From contig OZ024741.1 in assembly GCA_964016885.1 (NCBI GenBank), forward strand, positions 411,279,464 to 411,343,463: DNA of 64,000 bases, in the 5' to 3' direction. The stretch comes from Eledone cirrhosa. Taxonomy: Eukaryota > Mollusca > Cephalopoda > Octopoda > Eledonidae. Position numbers and translations under genes: made by a program. The notes under the pieces were generated by a model. That model ran no database searches. It had not been told where the DNA came from and saw only the letters and a program-made list of their open reading frames with translations. Shown here piece after piece: positions 44,348-52,572 of this stretch; the stretch's first letter is position 1, and every line of letters begins with the position of its first letter.

Positions 44348-44602
44348 ATTGAAAGAGTGAAGAAAAACGGTCAACAGTACAAAAAAGGGTTTTATTTACA
44401 GTCTTAACAATTGTTTCACTGATTAAGTTGTCTAAAAATTGCTGAACACTTGAAGCTGTGCCACTCAATTTTAAATACGTTGTTAGAAAAACTGTTAAAA
44501 TATGCTCAGTTTCCATGAATTCAAATCAGTGAAACAATTGTTAAGGCTGTAAATAAAACCCTTTTTTGTACTGTTGACCATGTTATTCTTCACTCTTTCA
44601 AT
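44348..44602. repeat. Foldback element, 76-bp arms with a 100-bp loop
   Basis: Arms 44348-44423 and 44525-44602 are near-perfect reverse complements. Each contains GTGAAACAATTGTTAAGG and an ACCCTTTTTTGTACTGTTGA segment. It abuts (AT)n on the left. It has no coding capacity. Confidence 0.88.
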
Positions 44603-44780
44603 ATTATTACTCCAAGATAAATTTACATAGGAATGCAAGAGAACTCAAACTCGCCACCTACGGAAACCTCTTGTTGAGTCAAACAACGCCGTACGCTAAA
44701 ACTATCCACAATACGAAGTATTCACAACCTCTAACTGGATTACCTATAACGATAATTTTTTATCGCATAAATATATATAT
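44603..44780. other. Spacer, nothing recognised
   Basis: Moderately complex AT-rich DNA; no gene or repeat family identified. Confidence 0.45.
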
Positions 44781-45040
44781 ATCATCATCATCATCATTTT
44801 ACGTCCGCTTTTCCCTGCTTGCAAGGGTGGGACGGGTCTTATTCAGCATAGCATCTCTCCACTTGTCACGGTCCTTCGTCATCCCCACCGTGAGCTTCAG
44901 CGATCTGAGGTCTGCTCTCACCACCCACGCCCATGTTTTGTGTGGTCTACCTCTACCACGTCTTCCTTCAACTGGCATTTCCTGGCACTTCTTCACCCAT
45001 CGGTCATCCTCCAGGCGCATCACATGTCCATAATATATGT

Positions 45041-45044
<4 letters not shown>
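44781..45044 (-). mobile_element. RTE-like LINE ORF2 C-terminal fragment
   Basis: The minus-strand ORF reads YGHVMRLEDDRWVKKCQEMP, then GRRGRGRPHKTW and TKDRDKWRDAMLNKTRP. This is the same conserved tail as the RTE-like fragments at 2150 and 50300. The (GAT)n terminus lies at 44781-44797. It has no reverse transcriptase domain and is dead. Confidence 0.85.

Positions 45045-45045
<1 letters not shown>

Positions 45046-45094
<49 letters not shown>
45046..45094. repeat. (AT)n microsatellite
   Basis: Pure TA run at the left border of the Penelope-like inverted pair. Confidence 0.95.
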
Positions 45095-45099
<5 letters not shown>

Positions 45100-45137
45100 T
45101 AAAAAATAAACCAAAGTAGCCTTCAATAATCAAAAGT

Positions 45138-45191
45138 CTTTATTAGCCAACAATGTTTCGTCCTATTAAGGACTCATCAGGGCAAGTAAAG
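45138..45191 (-). ncRNA. Hammerhead ribozyme, left Penelope arm
   Basis: Minus strand. Stem I: CUUUA (45191-45187) with UAAAG (45142-45138) and GCC (45183-45181) with GGC (45148-45146), around an internal CUU/UAA loop. CUGAUGA at 45180-45174. Stem II GUCC/GGAC with loop UUAAUA. GAAA at 45159-45156. Stem III is 2 bp (AC/GU) with an AUU loop. Predicted cleavage is after U at 45149. All invariant core bases are intact, and the very short stem III is typical of retroelement hammerheads. Confidence 0.82.
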
Positions 45192-45570
45192 CTACAAGAA
45201 GCACTATCGGCCAATACAAGCCAAAAACTCAGAAGAATATGGAGTATACATCTATTAAAGCTTAGGAAAGATATCAAGGAAAAGTTGGCTAAGATTAAGA
45301 GTGAGCAGTTACAAACATAGATATAGACCAAATAGCAAGGAAGTGATTAACATGTTGAACCCACATTGCAAATATTGTATAATGCAAACACTTGAAACAC
45401 AAATGGTAATATAATGCGAGAATTACAGTACGATATAGAATATAATATAATATAATAGATGGTGATAATAAAAAGCTTAATATATGTATATATATATATA
45501 TCTATACATATACACATTAGTACAAATACAAACTAACACTTATTAAGTATTTAAATATATATATATATAT

Positions 45571-46001
45571 TAAAACAAATAACGAAACGAAATTAAATTT
45601 CGTTTCGTTTGTAACTCACTTTTGTATGACTGACGCTTAAACAATTAAGTTAAAGATGTACATCCATATATGTATACTGAAATACTAGTATGTATATGAA
45701 TACACACACGTATACATATGTAGATGTACCAAGTTTTTTCACTGGTCACTTTACTGTGAGTGGCCAGCTATTCTGTATGTAAACACACAGAAAAACCGGT
45801 TTTTAGCGTCATACTGGTTTTTGTGGAAACACCTTTCCTCTATTCTCCAGAAAGCCAGACAAGGAATATTGAACTAGTTTCGTTGTTGTTACAACTCATC
45901 AGCAATATTTACCTATCTTCCGGCCTTTCTAGAGAATCGTAAAAGCACATATCGTTATATGCTTTTTCTATGAAAATTAGTAGTGGGCAGACTAATTTGC
46001 A
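45571..46001. other. Non-homologous island in the left Penelope arm
   Basis: The flanks on both sides match the right arm, but this 431-bp block is replaced there by 221 unrelated bases (49170-49390). It contains a perfect palindrome (about 45587-45616) and a complete hammerhead on the minus strand, so it is probably part of another Penelope family end. Confidence 0.65.
45865..45909 (-). ncRNA. Hammerhead ribozyme, near-ideal
   Basis: Minus strand. Stem I: AAUAUUG (45909-45903) pairs perfectly with CAAUAUU (45871-45865), 7 bp. CUGAUGA at 45902-45896. Stem II GUUGU/ACAAC, 5 bp, loop AACA. GAAA at 45881-45878. Stem III is the self-complementary ACUAGU (45878-45873), which would favour dimer formation. 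Cleavage is predicted after U at 45872. Every invariant position is present. Confidence 0.87.
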
Positions 46002-46886
46002 TAAGAAAAAATCATATAGAACTAAATTGTGTTGAAAAAATATCTATACCATTGTAACAAATACACGGAGGTCAAGTCATTTTACATTGGCATAAATATT
46101 ACCAAAATATCACAAAATATTACAAAATATATTTACGTGGTTGACATACAGACATATATTAATGAAATTACATGGTCAGACAAACAGCGTGTGGTAGTAA
46201 AAAAATAAATAAAATAAACCGAAGATCGAAAAACAAAAACAAGTATATTTACTTAGGTGTCACAAGCAGTTAAGTAAAAGAAAAAAGATAGAAATGTAGA
46301 CCAGAGAGTTGACTAGAAAACCTTTTTTAATTAATTAATATTAAAAGTATTTAAAATACATATTTAGTCACTTCACAATTGGCTAGTGTTTAAGTCATCA
46401 AAACCGTATAAGTTTAAGATATCTCAATAAAATTATCAAGAATAGAGTAAAATATGCTTCGTTCAGTCGAATAACGTTATCAAATAAAAGGACTCTAAAT
46501 AGAACTATGGTAGACCAATGGGAACAGAAAGAAGAGAGGTTATGGAGGATAGGAAGGAGCATAAAAGTAAAATCAATATATTATATAATATCATAAAAAG
46601 GAGCATAAAGGTGAAATTTATATATAGTATAATAGAAGGGGCGGATATTAAGTGTGTAGAGGAGGAGGTTCATTAGTTGAATGAGACTCCAAAGAAAGTA
46701 TTTAATAAGATATAAACTCATAAGGTGTTAGTAGTGAAACTATAATAATGCTTAAGAAGATAGATAGGGTATGGTAGCCAAAAGACTATGGAAACTAAAA
46801 TCGAAAAGCTGTAAAAACTAATAATAATAATAATGATGATAGTAATCAAAATGAACCTAAACAAAAAAGATAAGGAAATATAGCAG

Positions 46887-47999
46887 CTAATGGATACGAT
46901 TTAAACTACCAGAACTTTTAGGTCTATAATAGAAGAAAGAATTAGAAATGGCATGGGGGCAGAAAGAAAATATCTCAGACTTTCTATTAAGCCAAACTTC
47001 CCTAGAGAAAATTATAGAGTGGGTCTCTAGGATACAGAGATTACAGAATTTAGTGTGTGTTGATAGGTTATTAGAGCGTGCTACTATACGCCAATTAAGG
47101 CTATATGGCATACCAGCCCCTTTCAGATCCCAGATATGGTGTGCTAAAGAAGTAGAGTTCTTAAACTTAACATGCTTAAAATTAGAGATATGAGAATTAA
47201 ACCTAGTTTTAAAAGTATTAAATGTGGAGCCTATATATGTGCTATTAGAAGAATTAGTCTTAACTTCACAAGCATAAACAATGTTCCTAGAGAGGCAGTG
47301 ACCATTTAAAGGGCAGTTAATACTTACTCTACAGTTACACGGCCGGGTGCTATTGACCGGCTGAATGAGTGATGCATCACTCCTATGGTTATTATAAGAT
47401 AAGGTCTGCTCAGGTGGTAAGGCATTAATGGATCCATCAAGACTAGTAGTACTAATTTTCCTATTGTTAGTGCTAGCTAAATGAGAACTAATATTAGGGG
47501 TGGTAGAGAATGATAGTTTAATTACATTTTTATTAAAAATACCATGGTATTTATTAGAAGGAGGGACATTTTTCTCTAAGATAGAAAAGAAAGACCTAGG
47601 GATGTTAGTTAATACTTCATGATCATAAGGCGGGTTAAAATAAGTATTGAGTCTCCTCCTATTTCTATCCTTACCAACTCTACCGTTATCCAGTATCCCA
47701 CTAATAGGATCAGGGTTACTACGAGGACTAGTTGAAACAACATTATTAGAAGCAGCCAAAACCCTATTAAGTCTCCTTCTGTTTCTACCTTTAGTATATC
47801 TACTGTTATCTGGAATCATATCAATAGGATTAGGGTTACTACCAGGATCAGTTGAAACAACACTATTAGAATTAGTAAAAACATTACCACTGGGTGAGCG
47901 ATCAGAGTGCCTAACTTGTTCCATAATAGCACATATATAGGCTCCACATCTAATACTTTTAAAACTAGGTTTAATTCTCATATCTCTAATTTTAAGCAT
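46887..47999 (-). CDS. Penelope-like GIY-YIG endonuclease ORF (C-terminal part of the polyprotein)
   Basis: 370 codons, but the first 25 or so (47999-47925) are read through the inverted right arm and are not native. In order: a Ser/Asn-rich region with a repeated RNRRRLN motif; the Penelope connector FNPPYDHEVLTNIPRSFF and IFNKNVIKLSFSTTPN; a Cys-rich block (CNCRVSINCPLNGHC); and a GIY-YIG-type nuclease whose signature reads VYACEV...TYIGST, followed by FKTRFNSHISNF, LAHHIWDLK and the LCILETHSI block holding the conserved Glu. The nuclease makes the nick that primes reverse transcription. The upstream reverse transcriptase is absent, so this copy is not autonomous. Assignment rests on motif order, which is characteristic of EN-positive Penelope elements. 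Confidence 0.85.
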   Translation of the reverse strand: MLKIRDMRIKPSFKSIRCGAYICAIMEQVRHSDRSPSGNVFTNSNSVVSTDPGSNPNPIDMIPDNSRYTKGRNRRRLNRVLAASNNVVSTSPRSNPDPISGILDNGRVGKDRNRRRLNTYFNPPYDHEVLTNIPRSFFSILEKNVPPSNKYHGIFNKNVIKLSFSTTPNISSHLASTNNRKISTTSLDGSINALPPEQTLSYNNHRSDASLIQPVNSTRPCNCRVSINCPLNGHCLSRNIVYACEVKTNSSNSTYIGSTFNTFKTRFNSHISNFKHVKFKNSTSLAHHIWDLKGAGMPYSLNWRIVARSNNLSTHTKFCNLCILETHSIIFSREVWLNRKSEIFSFCPHAISNSFFYYRPKSSGSLNRIH

Positions 48000-48284
48000 G
48001 TTAAGTTTAAGAACTCTACTTCTTTAGCACACCATATCTGGGATTTGAAAGGGGCTGGTATGCCATATAGCCTTAATTGGCGTATAGTAGCACGCTCTAA
48101 TAACCTATCAACACACACTAAATTCTGTAATCTCTGTATCCTAGAGACCCACTCTATAATTTTCTCTAGGGAAGTTTGGCTTAATAGAAAGTCTGAGATA
48201 TTTTCTTTCTGCCCCCATGCCATTTCTAATTCTTTCTTCTATTATAGACCTAAAAGTTCTGGTAGTTTAAATCGTATCCATTAG
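47936..48284 (+). pseudogene. Truncated GIY-YIG endonuclease fragment of the right copy
   Basis: Encodes about 115 residues nearly identical to the C-terminus of the 46887-47999 product and ends at the same NRIH terminus, but lacks the N-terminal half of the nuclease and everything before it. Confidence 0.85.
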
Positions 48285-49765
48285 CTGCTATATTTCCTTA
48301 TCTTTTTTGTTTAGGTTCATTTTGATTACTATCATCATTATTATTATTATTAGTTTTTACAGCTTTTCGATTTTAGTTTCCATAGTCTTTTGGCTACCAT
48401 ACCCTATCTATCTTCTTAAGCATTATTATAGTTTCACTACTAACACCTTATGAGTTTATATCTTATTAAATACTTTCTTTGGAGTCTCATTCAACTAATG
48501 AACCTCCTCCTCTACACACTTAATATCCGCCCCTTCTATTATACTATATATAAATTTCACCTTTATGCTCCTTTTTATGATATTATATAATATATTGATT
48601 TTACTTTTATGCTCCTTCCTATCCTCCATAACCTCTCTTCTTTCTGTTCCCATTGGTCTACCATAGTTCTATTTAGAGTCCTTTTATTTGATAACGTTAT
48701 TCGACTGAACGAAGCATATTTTACTCTATTCTTGATAATTTTATTGAGATATCTTAAACTTATACGGTTTTGATGACTTAAACACTAGCCAATTGTGAAG
48801 TGACTAAATATATATTTTAAATACTTTTAATATTAATTAATTTAAAAAGGTTTTCTAGTCAACTCTCTGGTCTACATTTCTATCTTTTTTCTTTTACTTA
48901 ACTGCTTGTGACACCTAAGTAAATATACTTGTTTTTGTTTTTCGATCTTCGGTTTATTTTATTTATTTTTTTACTACCACACGCTGTTTGTCTGACCATG
49001 TAATTTCATTAATATATGTCTGTATGTCAACCACGTAAATATATTTTGTAATATTTTGTGATATTTTGGTAATATTTATGCCAATGTAAAATGACTTGAC
49101 CTCCGTGTATTTGTTACAATGGTATAGATATTTTTTCAACACAATTTAGTTCTATATGATTTTTTCTTACCCTGTGTAAAACTTTATACTATTTGTTAAC
49201 CTTGAATTATATGTATGATGTAATTTTGTATATCTTTTGATGCCAATATATTATAATATTGTTATTATAATGTTATTATAATGTTTCTATATTGTTTATG
49301 CACACTGACAGGAATTATATAGTATATATTTTTTTTATTTTTATCTTTATTCTTATTTTTATCTTTATTATATTATACTGTAAACAATATATATATATAT
49401 ATATTTAAATACTTAATAAGTGTTAGTTTGTATTTGTACTAATGTGTATATGTATAGATATATATATATACATATATTAAGCTTTTTATTATCACCATCT
49501 ATTATATTATATTATATTCTATATCGTACTGTAATTCTCGCATTATATTACCATTTGTGTTTCAAGTGTTTGCATTATACAATATTTGCAATGTGGGTTC
49601 AACATGTTAATCACTTCCTTGCTATTTGGTCTATATCTATGTTTGTAACTGCTCACTCTTAATCTTAGCCAACTTTTCCTTGATATCTTTCCTAAGCTTT
49701 AATAGATGTATACTCCATATTCTTCTGAGTTTTTGGCTTGTATTGGCCGATAGTGCTTCTTGTAG

Positions 49766-49819
49766 CTTTACTTGCCCTGATGAGTCCTTAATAGGACGAA
49801 ACATTGTTGACTAATAAAG
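49766..49819 (+). ncRNA. Hammerhead ribozyme, right Penelope arm
   Basis: Same fold as the left-arm ribozyme. CUGAUGA at 49777-49783, stem II GUCC/GGAC (49784-49797), GAAA at 49798-49801, stem I CUUUA (49766-49770) with UAAAG (49815-49819). One change (GGC to GAC at 49809-49811) breaks the inner stem I helix, so this copy should be weaker. Confidence 0.78.
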
Positions 49820-49865
49820 ACTTTTGATGTATTGAAGGCTTCTTTGGTTTATTTTTTATAATTCT

Positions 49866-49960
49866 TCGGCTCTGTTTAATTACATTGAGCTATATCTTAT
49901 ACTGTCATTTCTATAATATGAAGAGGGTGTTTAACTCCAACACACTCTAGTATTTTAATT

Positions 49961-50041
<81 letters not shown>

Positions 50042-50299
50042 GTAAAAGGTAAACAGAAATAACAACACAATCGGTACAGTATATGGAAGGTATATATTAG
50101 GTTAATGCTTGATATAGCAGGAAGAGGGTCTTAACGTTTCGGACGCTAGTCCTTCATCCGAAGAAACAATGAGAAATAAGATAGATTGAGGGGACGGGTG
50201 GGATGGAATTGGAAAAAACGTCTTTAGATAAAAATAACAGGTCCATTCATGTTGACATCTTGTGTGTGTGTGTGTAAATATACCGGTACCTAGGAGATC
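49866..50299. other. Spacer with (AT)n and a second Penelope-type 3' end
   Basis: (AT)n at 49968-50042. 50043-50240 resembles the end of another Penelope family and contains the hammerhead-like motif described separately. No gene. Confidence 0.6.
50128..50166 (-). ncRNA. Hammerhead-like motif, one core base changed
   Basis: Minus strand. CGGAUGA (50160-50154) in place of CUGAUGA, GGAC/GUCC stem II with loop UAGC, GAAA at 50140-50137, self-complementary ACGU stem III, and a 4-bp stem I (UCUU/AAGA). The U-to-G change at an invariant core position and an unpaired A before stem II make activity doubtful. Confidence 0.55.
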
Positions 50300-50832
50300 A
50301 GATTAGCATGGGAGGGGGGGGGGGGGTGTCCGAGGCCATAGTATCCAGAATAAGGACAGGTTGGAAGAAGTTTAGGGAGCTGCTTCCTCTGCTGACGAAG
50401 AAGGGTTTCTCCCTGCGTACGAAAGGCCGGTTATGTGATGCCTGTGTGAGGAGCGCGATGCTGCATGGTAGTGAGACATGGGTAGCAACTGCAGAGGATA
50501 TGCGATGGCTGGAGAAAAATGAGGCATGCATGCTCCGTTGGATGTGCAATGTCAATGTGCGTGAACGACCCAGCATGAATGTATTGAGAGAGAAACTGTG
50601 TCTGAGAGGGATAGAATGTAGTGTGCGAGAGAGGAGACTTAGGTGGTATGGACATGTGATGTGCATGGAGGATGACCGATGGGTGAAGAGGTGCCAGGAA
50701 ATGCCAGTTGAAGGAAGACGTGGTAGAGGTAGACCACGAAAAACATGGGCGGACGGGGTGAGAACAGACCTCAGATCCTTGCAAGCAGGGAAGAGCGGAC
50801 GTAAAATGATGATGATGATGATGATGATGATG
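50300..50832 (+). mobile_element. RTE-like LINE ORF2 C-terminal fragment fused to its (GAT)n tail
   Basis: The longest RTE-like piece here. It reads IRTGWKKFRELLPLLTKKGF, KGRLCDACVRSAMLHGSETW, LEKNEACMLRWMCNVNVRER, LRWYGHVMCMEDD and GRRGRGRPRKTWADGV. A deletion then joins the coding end directly to a shortened tail (GAAGAGCGGACGTAAA) and (GAT)n at 50809-50832, so the repeat is translated as a Met run. The 5' end, with the reverse transcriptase catalytic region, is missing. The poly-G tract at 50310-50327 marks the left limit. Confidence 0.85.
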
Positions 50833-50849
50833 ATATATATATATATTTA

Positions 50850-50998
50850 ATATAGAAATGGCTTCTACAGAACTAGAACTGTTTCTATATAAAATATTTA
50901 TATTTTGCTATGTATTGAGTACCTTACTGTGGTTAACCCCGATTGAACCCAGGATAAACATATATATATATGTGTGTGTGTGTGTGTATGAATATATA
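50850..50998. repeat. Foldback-family half copy and microsatellites
   Basis: 50864-50890 matches the distal half of the 1581-1679 hairpin, and 50905-50960 matches its 1697-1750 neighbour. (AT)n and (GT)n follow. The ribozyme core half is missing. Confidence 0.7.
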
Positions 50999-51147
50999 TA
51001 GCACCCAGTCCACACTGTAAATGTGGTTGGTGTAAAAAACCTGCCAGGGATAGTTCTATACGAGCAAGACACGGTCACCCTACCAATCTTGCCTCAAGTG
51101 GAACAAGCATGGAAGATGGACATTAAACGATGATGATGATGATATAT
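50999..51147 (+). mobile_element. RTE-like 3' UTR fragment with (GAT)n tail
   Basis: Starts AGCACCCAGTCCACACTGTA and ends GGACATTAAACGATGATGAT, matching the tail of the fragments at 2150 and 43450. Non-coding. Confidence 0.8.
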
Positions 51148-51321
51148 ATAGTTCAAATCACTTTGTTCATTTCTACAACCATTTCCATTTATTGAAATGT
51201 AATTTGTAAACATCAGTAACAATTTGCAGATTAATTAATTAATTAAATCAATAAATATGGCAGTTACATTTCACAAATCTCCTCAGGAAATTTTAGATTT
51301 GGAAAATAAATAATTGTTTCT
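51148..51321. other. AT-rich spacer
   Basis: Nothing recognised. Confidence 0.5.
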
Positions 51322-51395
51322 CCTTTTTGCACAAGGCCAGCAATCACCCAGTACATTACTGGTACTTCATTTTATCGGCCCCTGCCTTTCTATCA
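51322..51395 (-). mobile_element. SINE core/tail fragment
   Basis: The reverse complement contains GGGGCCGATAAAATGAAGTA, CCAGTAATGTACTGGG and GGCCTTGTGC, i.e. the conserved SINE core and its 3' end. The tRNA head is missing. Confidence 0.72.
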
Positions 51396-51425
51396 CACTT
51401 AGATTGCATATCCAATGAAGTATGG

Positions 51426-51755
51426 TTGCTTCATTTCTCTCCAATCTTCACGTCTTCTGCAGTCACAGCCCATGTTTCACTACCATGTAGCACCACATGT
51501 CCTCTGCAGTCACAGTCCATGTTTCACTACCATGTAACACCACATGTCCTTTGCAGTCACAGTCCATGTTTCACTACCATGCAGTATCACATGTCCCCTA
51601 CAGTCACAGTCCATATTTCACTACCATGTAGCACCACACTTCACACACAGGCCTCATACAGCCTTCCTTTTGTATGTAGGGAGAAACCCTTTGTTGTCAA
51701 CAGTGGGAGTAGCTCTCCGAACTTCTTCCATCCTATTTTCTCCCTCTCGATATAT
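51426..51755 (-). mobile_element. RTE-like ORF2 fragment with internal 47-bp amplification
   Basis: On the minus strand it encodes, with lesions, the region upstream of the YGSETW motif. That motif, with its following residues, is repeated four times at 47-bp spacing (repeat starts at 51461, 51508, 51555, 51602, each AGTCACAG). It is unrelated to function and reflects local tandem duplication within a dead LINE. Confidence 0.75.
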
Positions 51756-51779
51756 ACTAGACCACCCATCACCCACACG

Positions 51780-52313
51780 CTCACGTTCACTTAAAAATAC
51801 TTTTTAAATAATTAAAATATATACAGTCATGTATATAATGTAAAATGAAATTGGAAGACCCATATATATATGTGTGTGTGTGTATATGTGTATATGTGTG
51901 TGTGTGTGTATACATATATATGTGTGTGTATATATATGTGGGTGTCTCTGACTTATATACACTGGTCACACACACACACTCACATACTCACATATATACA
52001 CAACAACACCACCAGCTCTCGCTCTCCCAATTTCCTTCTCTGTCTCCTCTCCCTCTCTCTCTCTGTCTCTCTTTCAATCTACTCTCTCACAACCTCTATC
52101 TCTTTCTCTCTATCTTTTTCTCTATATACTTATAAAGGTATAAAGGTATCTCGGGAAACCGTGCTCCAATTTATGCGAAACTTGTTTTATTCTATTTGTA
52201 TTCCCATTTCAGAGGCAACTTCCTTTAAAAGTATTTTCCAATTATGCGCCCTTTAGTCTGTATTAAATTATAGACAAGCACACAATCACAGAGTTTTAGT
52301 AGTATACAGATAG
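51780..52313. other. Spacer: (GT)n/(AT)n, pyrimidine-rich tract
   Basis: GT/AT dinucleotide repeats at 51868-51940, CT-rich DNA at 52018-52125. No gene recognised. The right end (ACAGATAGATAT) is the 3' flank of LINE-2. Confidence 0.6.
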
Positions 52314-52572
52314 ATATGTTTCTTTTATTTGCCACCAGGGCATCAAAAGTGGGACAAGTACAATGGGGGGAGTTTACAAAACAAGGCGTCCTCAATAAGG
52401 AGGAGGCAATAACAATATATAAAAATAAAATAAAATATAACAAAAAATAAAATTCATAACAAAGTCCTCAATAGTCCTCATAACAAAGTCGCACACACCC
52501 CCGAAAAAAGTGTGCAACCCTTCCTCAGGAGCACAGAGAAGGGGTGCTCCCTTGGTCTTTCATCTTCCTCAC

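Larger units (their letters stand above)
45095..47924 (-). mobile_element. Penelope-like element, left copy (5'-truncated)
   Basis: Reads on the minus strand from the junction at 47924 towards an (AT)n-flanked 3' end at 45095. It carries a GIY-YIG endonuclease ORF (46887-47999), a long 3' region and a hammerhead ribozyme near its 3' end. The part from 47246 down to 45095 is repeated in inverted orientation at 47925-49865. The reverse transcriptase palm is missing. A 431-bp island (45571-46001) is not shared with the other arm and holds a second hammerhead. Confidence 0.82.
47925..49865 (+). mobile_element. Penelope-like element, right copy (inverted partial duplicate)
   Basis: Reverse complement of 45095-47246 with few differences. 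It starts inside the endonuclease (frame open from about 47936 to 48284, beginning STYIGSTSNTFKTRF, lacking the first half of the GIY-YIG signature) and runs to the same 3' end near 49865. Head-to-head joining to the left copy creates a 4.77-kb palindrome-like structure with a 678-bp spacer (47247-47924). Inverted or tandem partial copies are a known outcome of Penelope insertion. Confidence 0.85.

Noticed and set aside
45143..45331. 62-residue ORF repeated in both Penelope arms
   Set aside because: Overlaps the ribozyme region in the 3' non-coding part of the element; conserved only because the arms are duplicates.
47647..47940. Plus-strand Leu/Ser-rich ORF opposite the Penelope ORF
   Set aside because: Shadow of the minus-strand coding sequence, which has recognisable Penelope motifs.
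50308..50850. Complete 180-residue gene with poly-Gly start and poly-Met tail
   Set aside because: It is an RTE-like C-terminal fragment; the Gly run is a G tract and the Met run is the translated (GAT)n tail.
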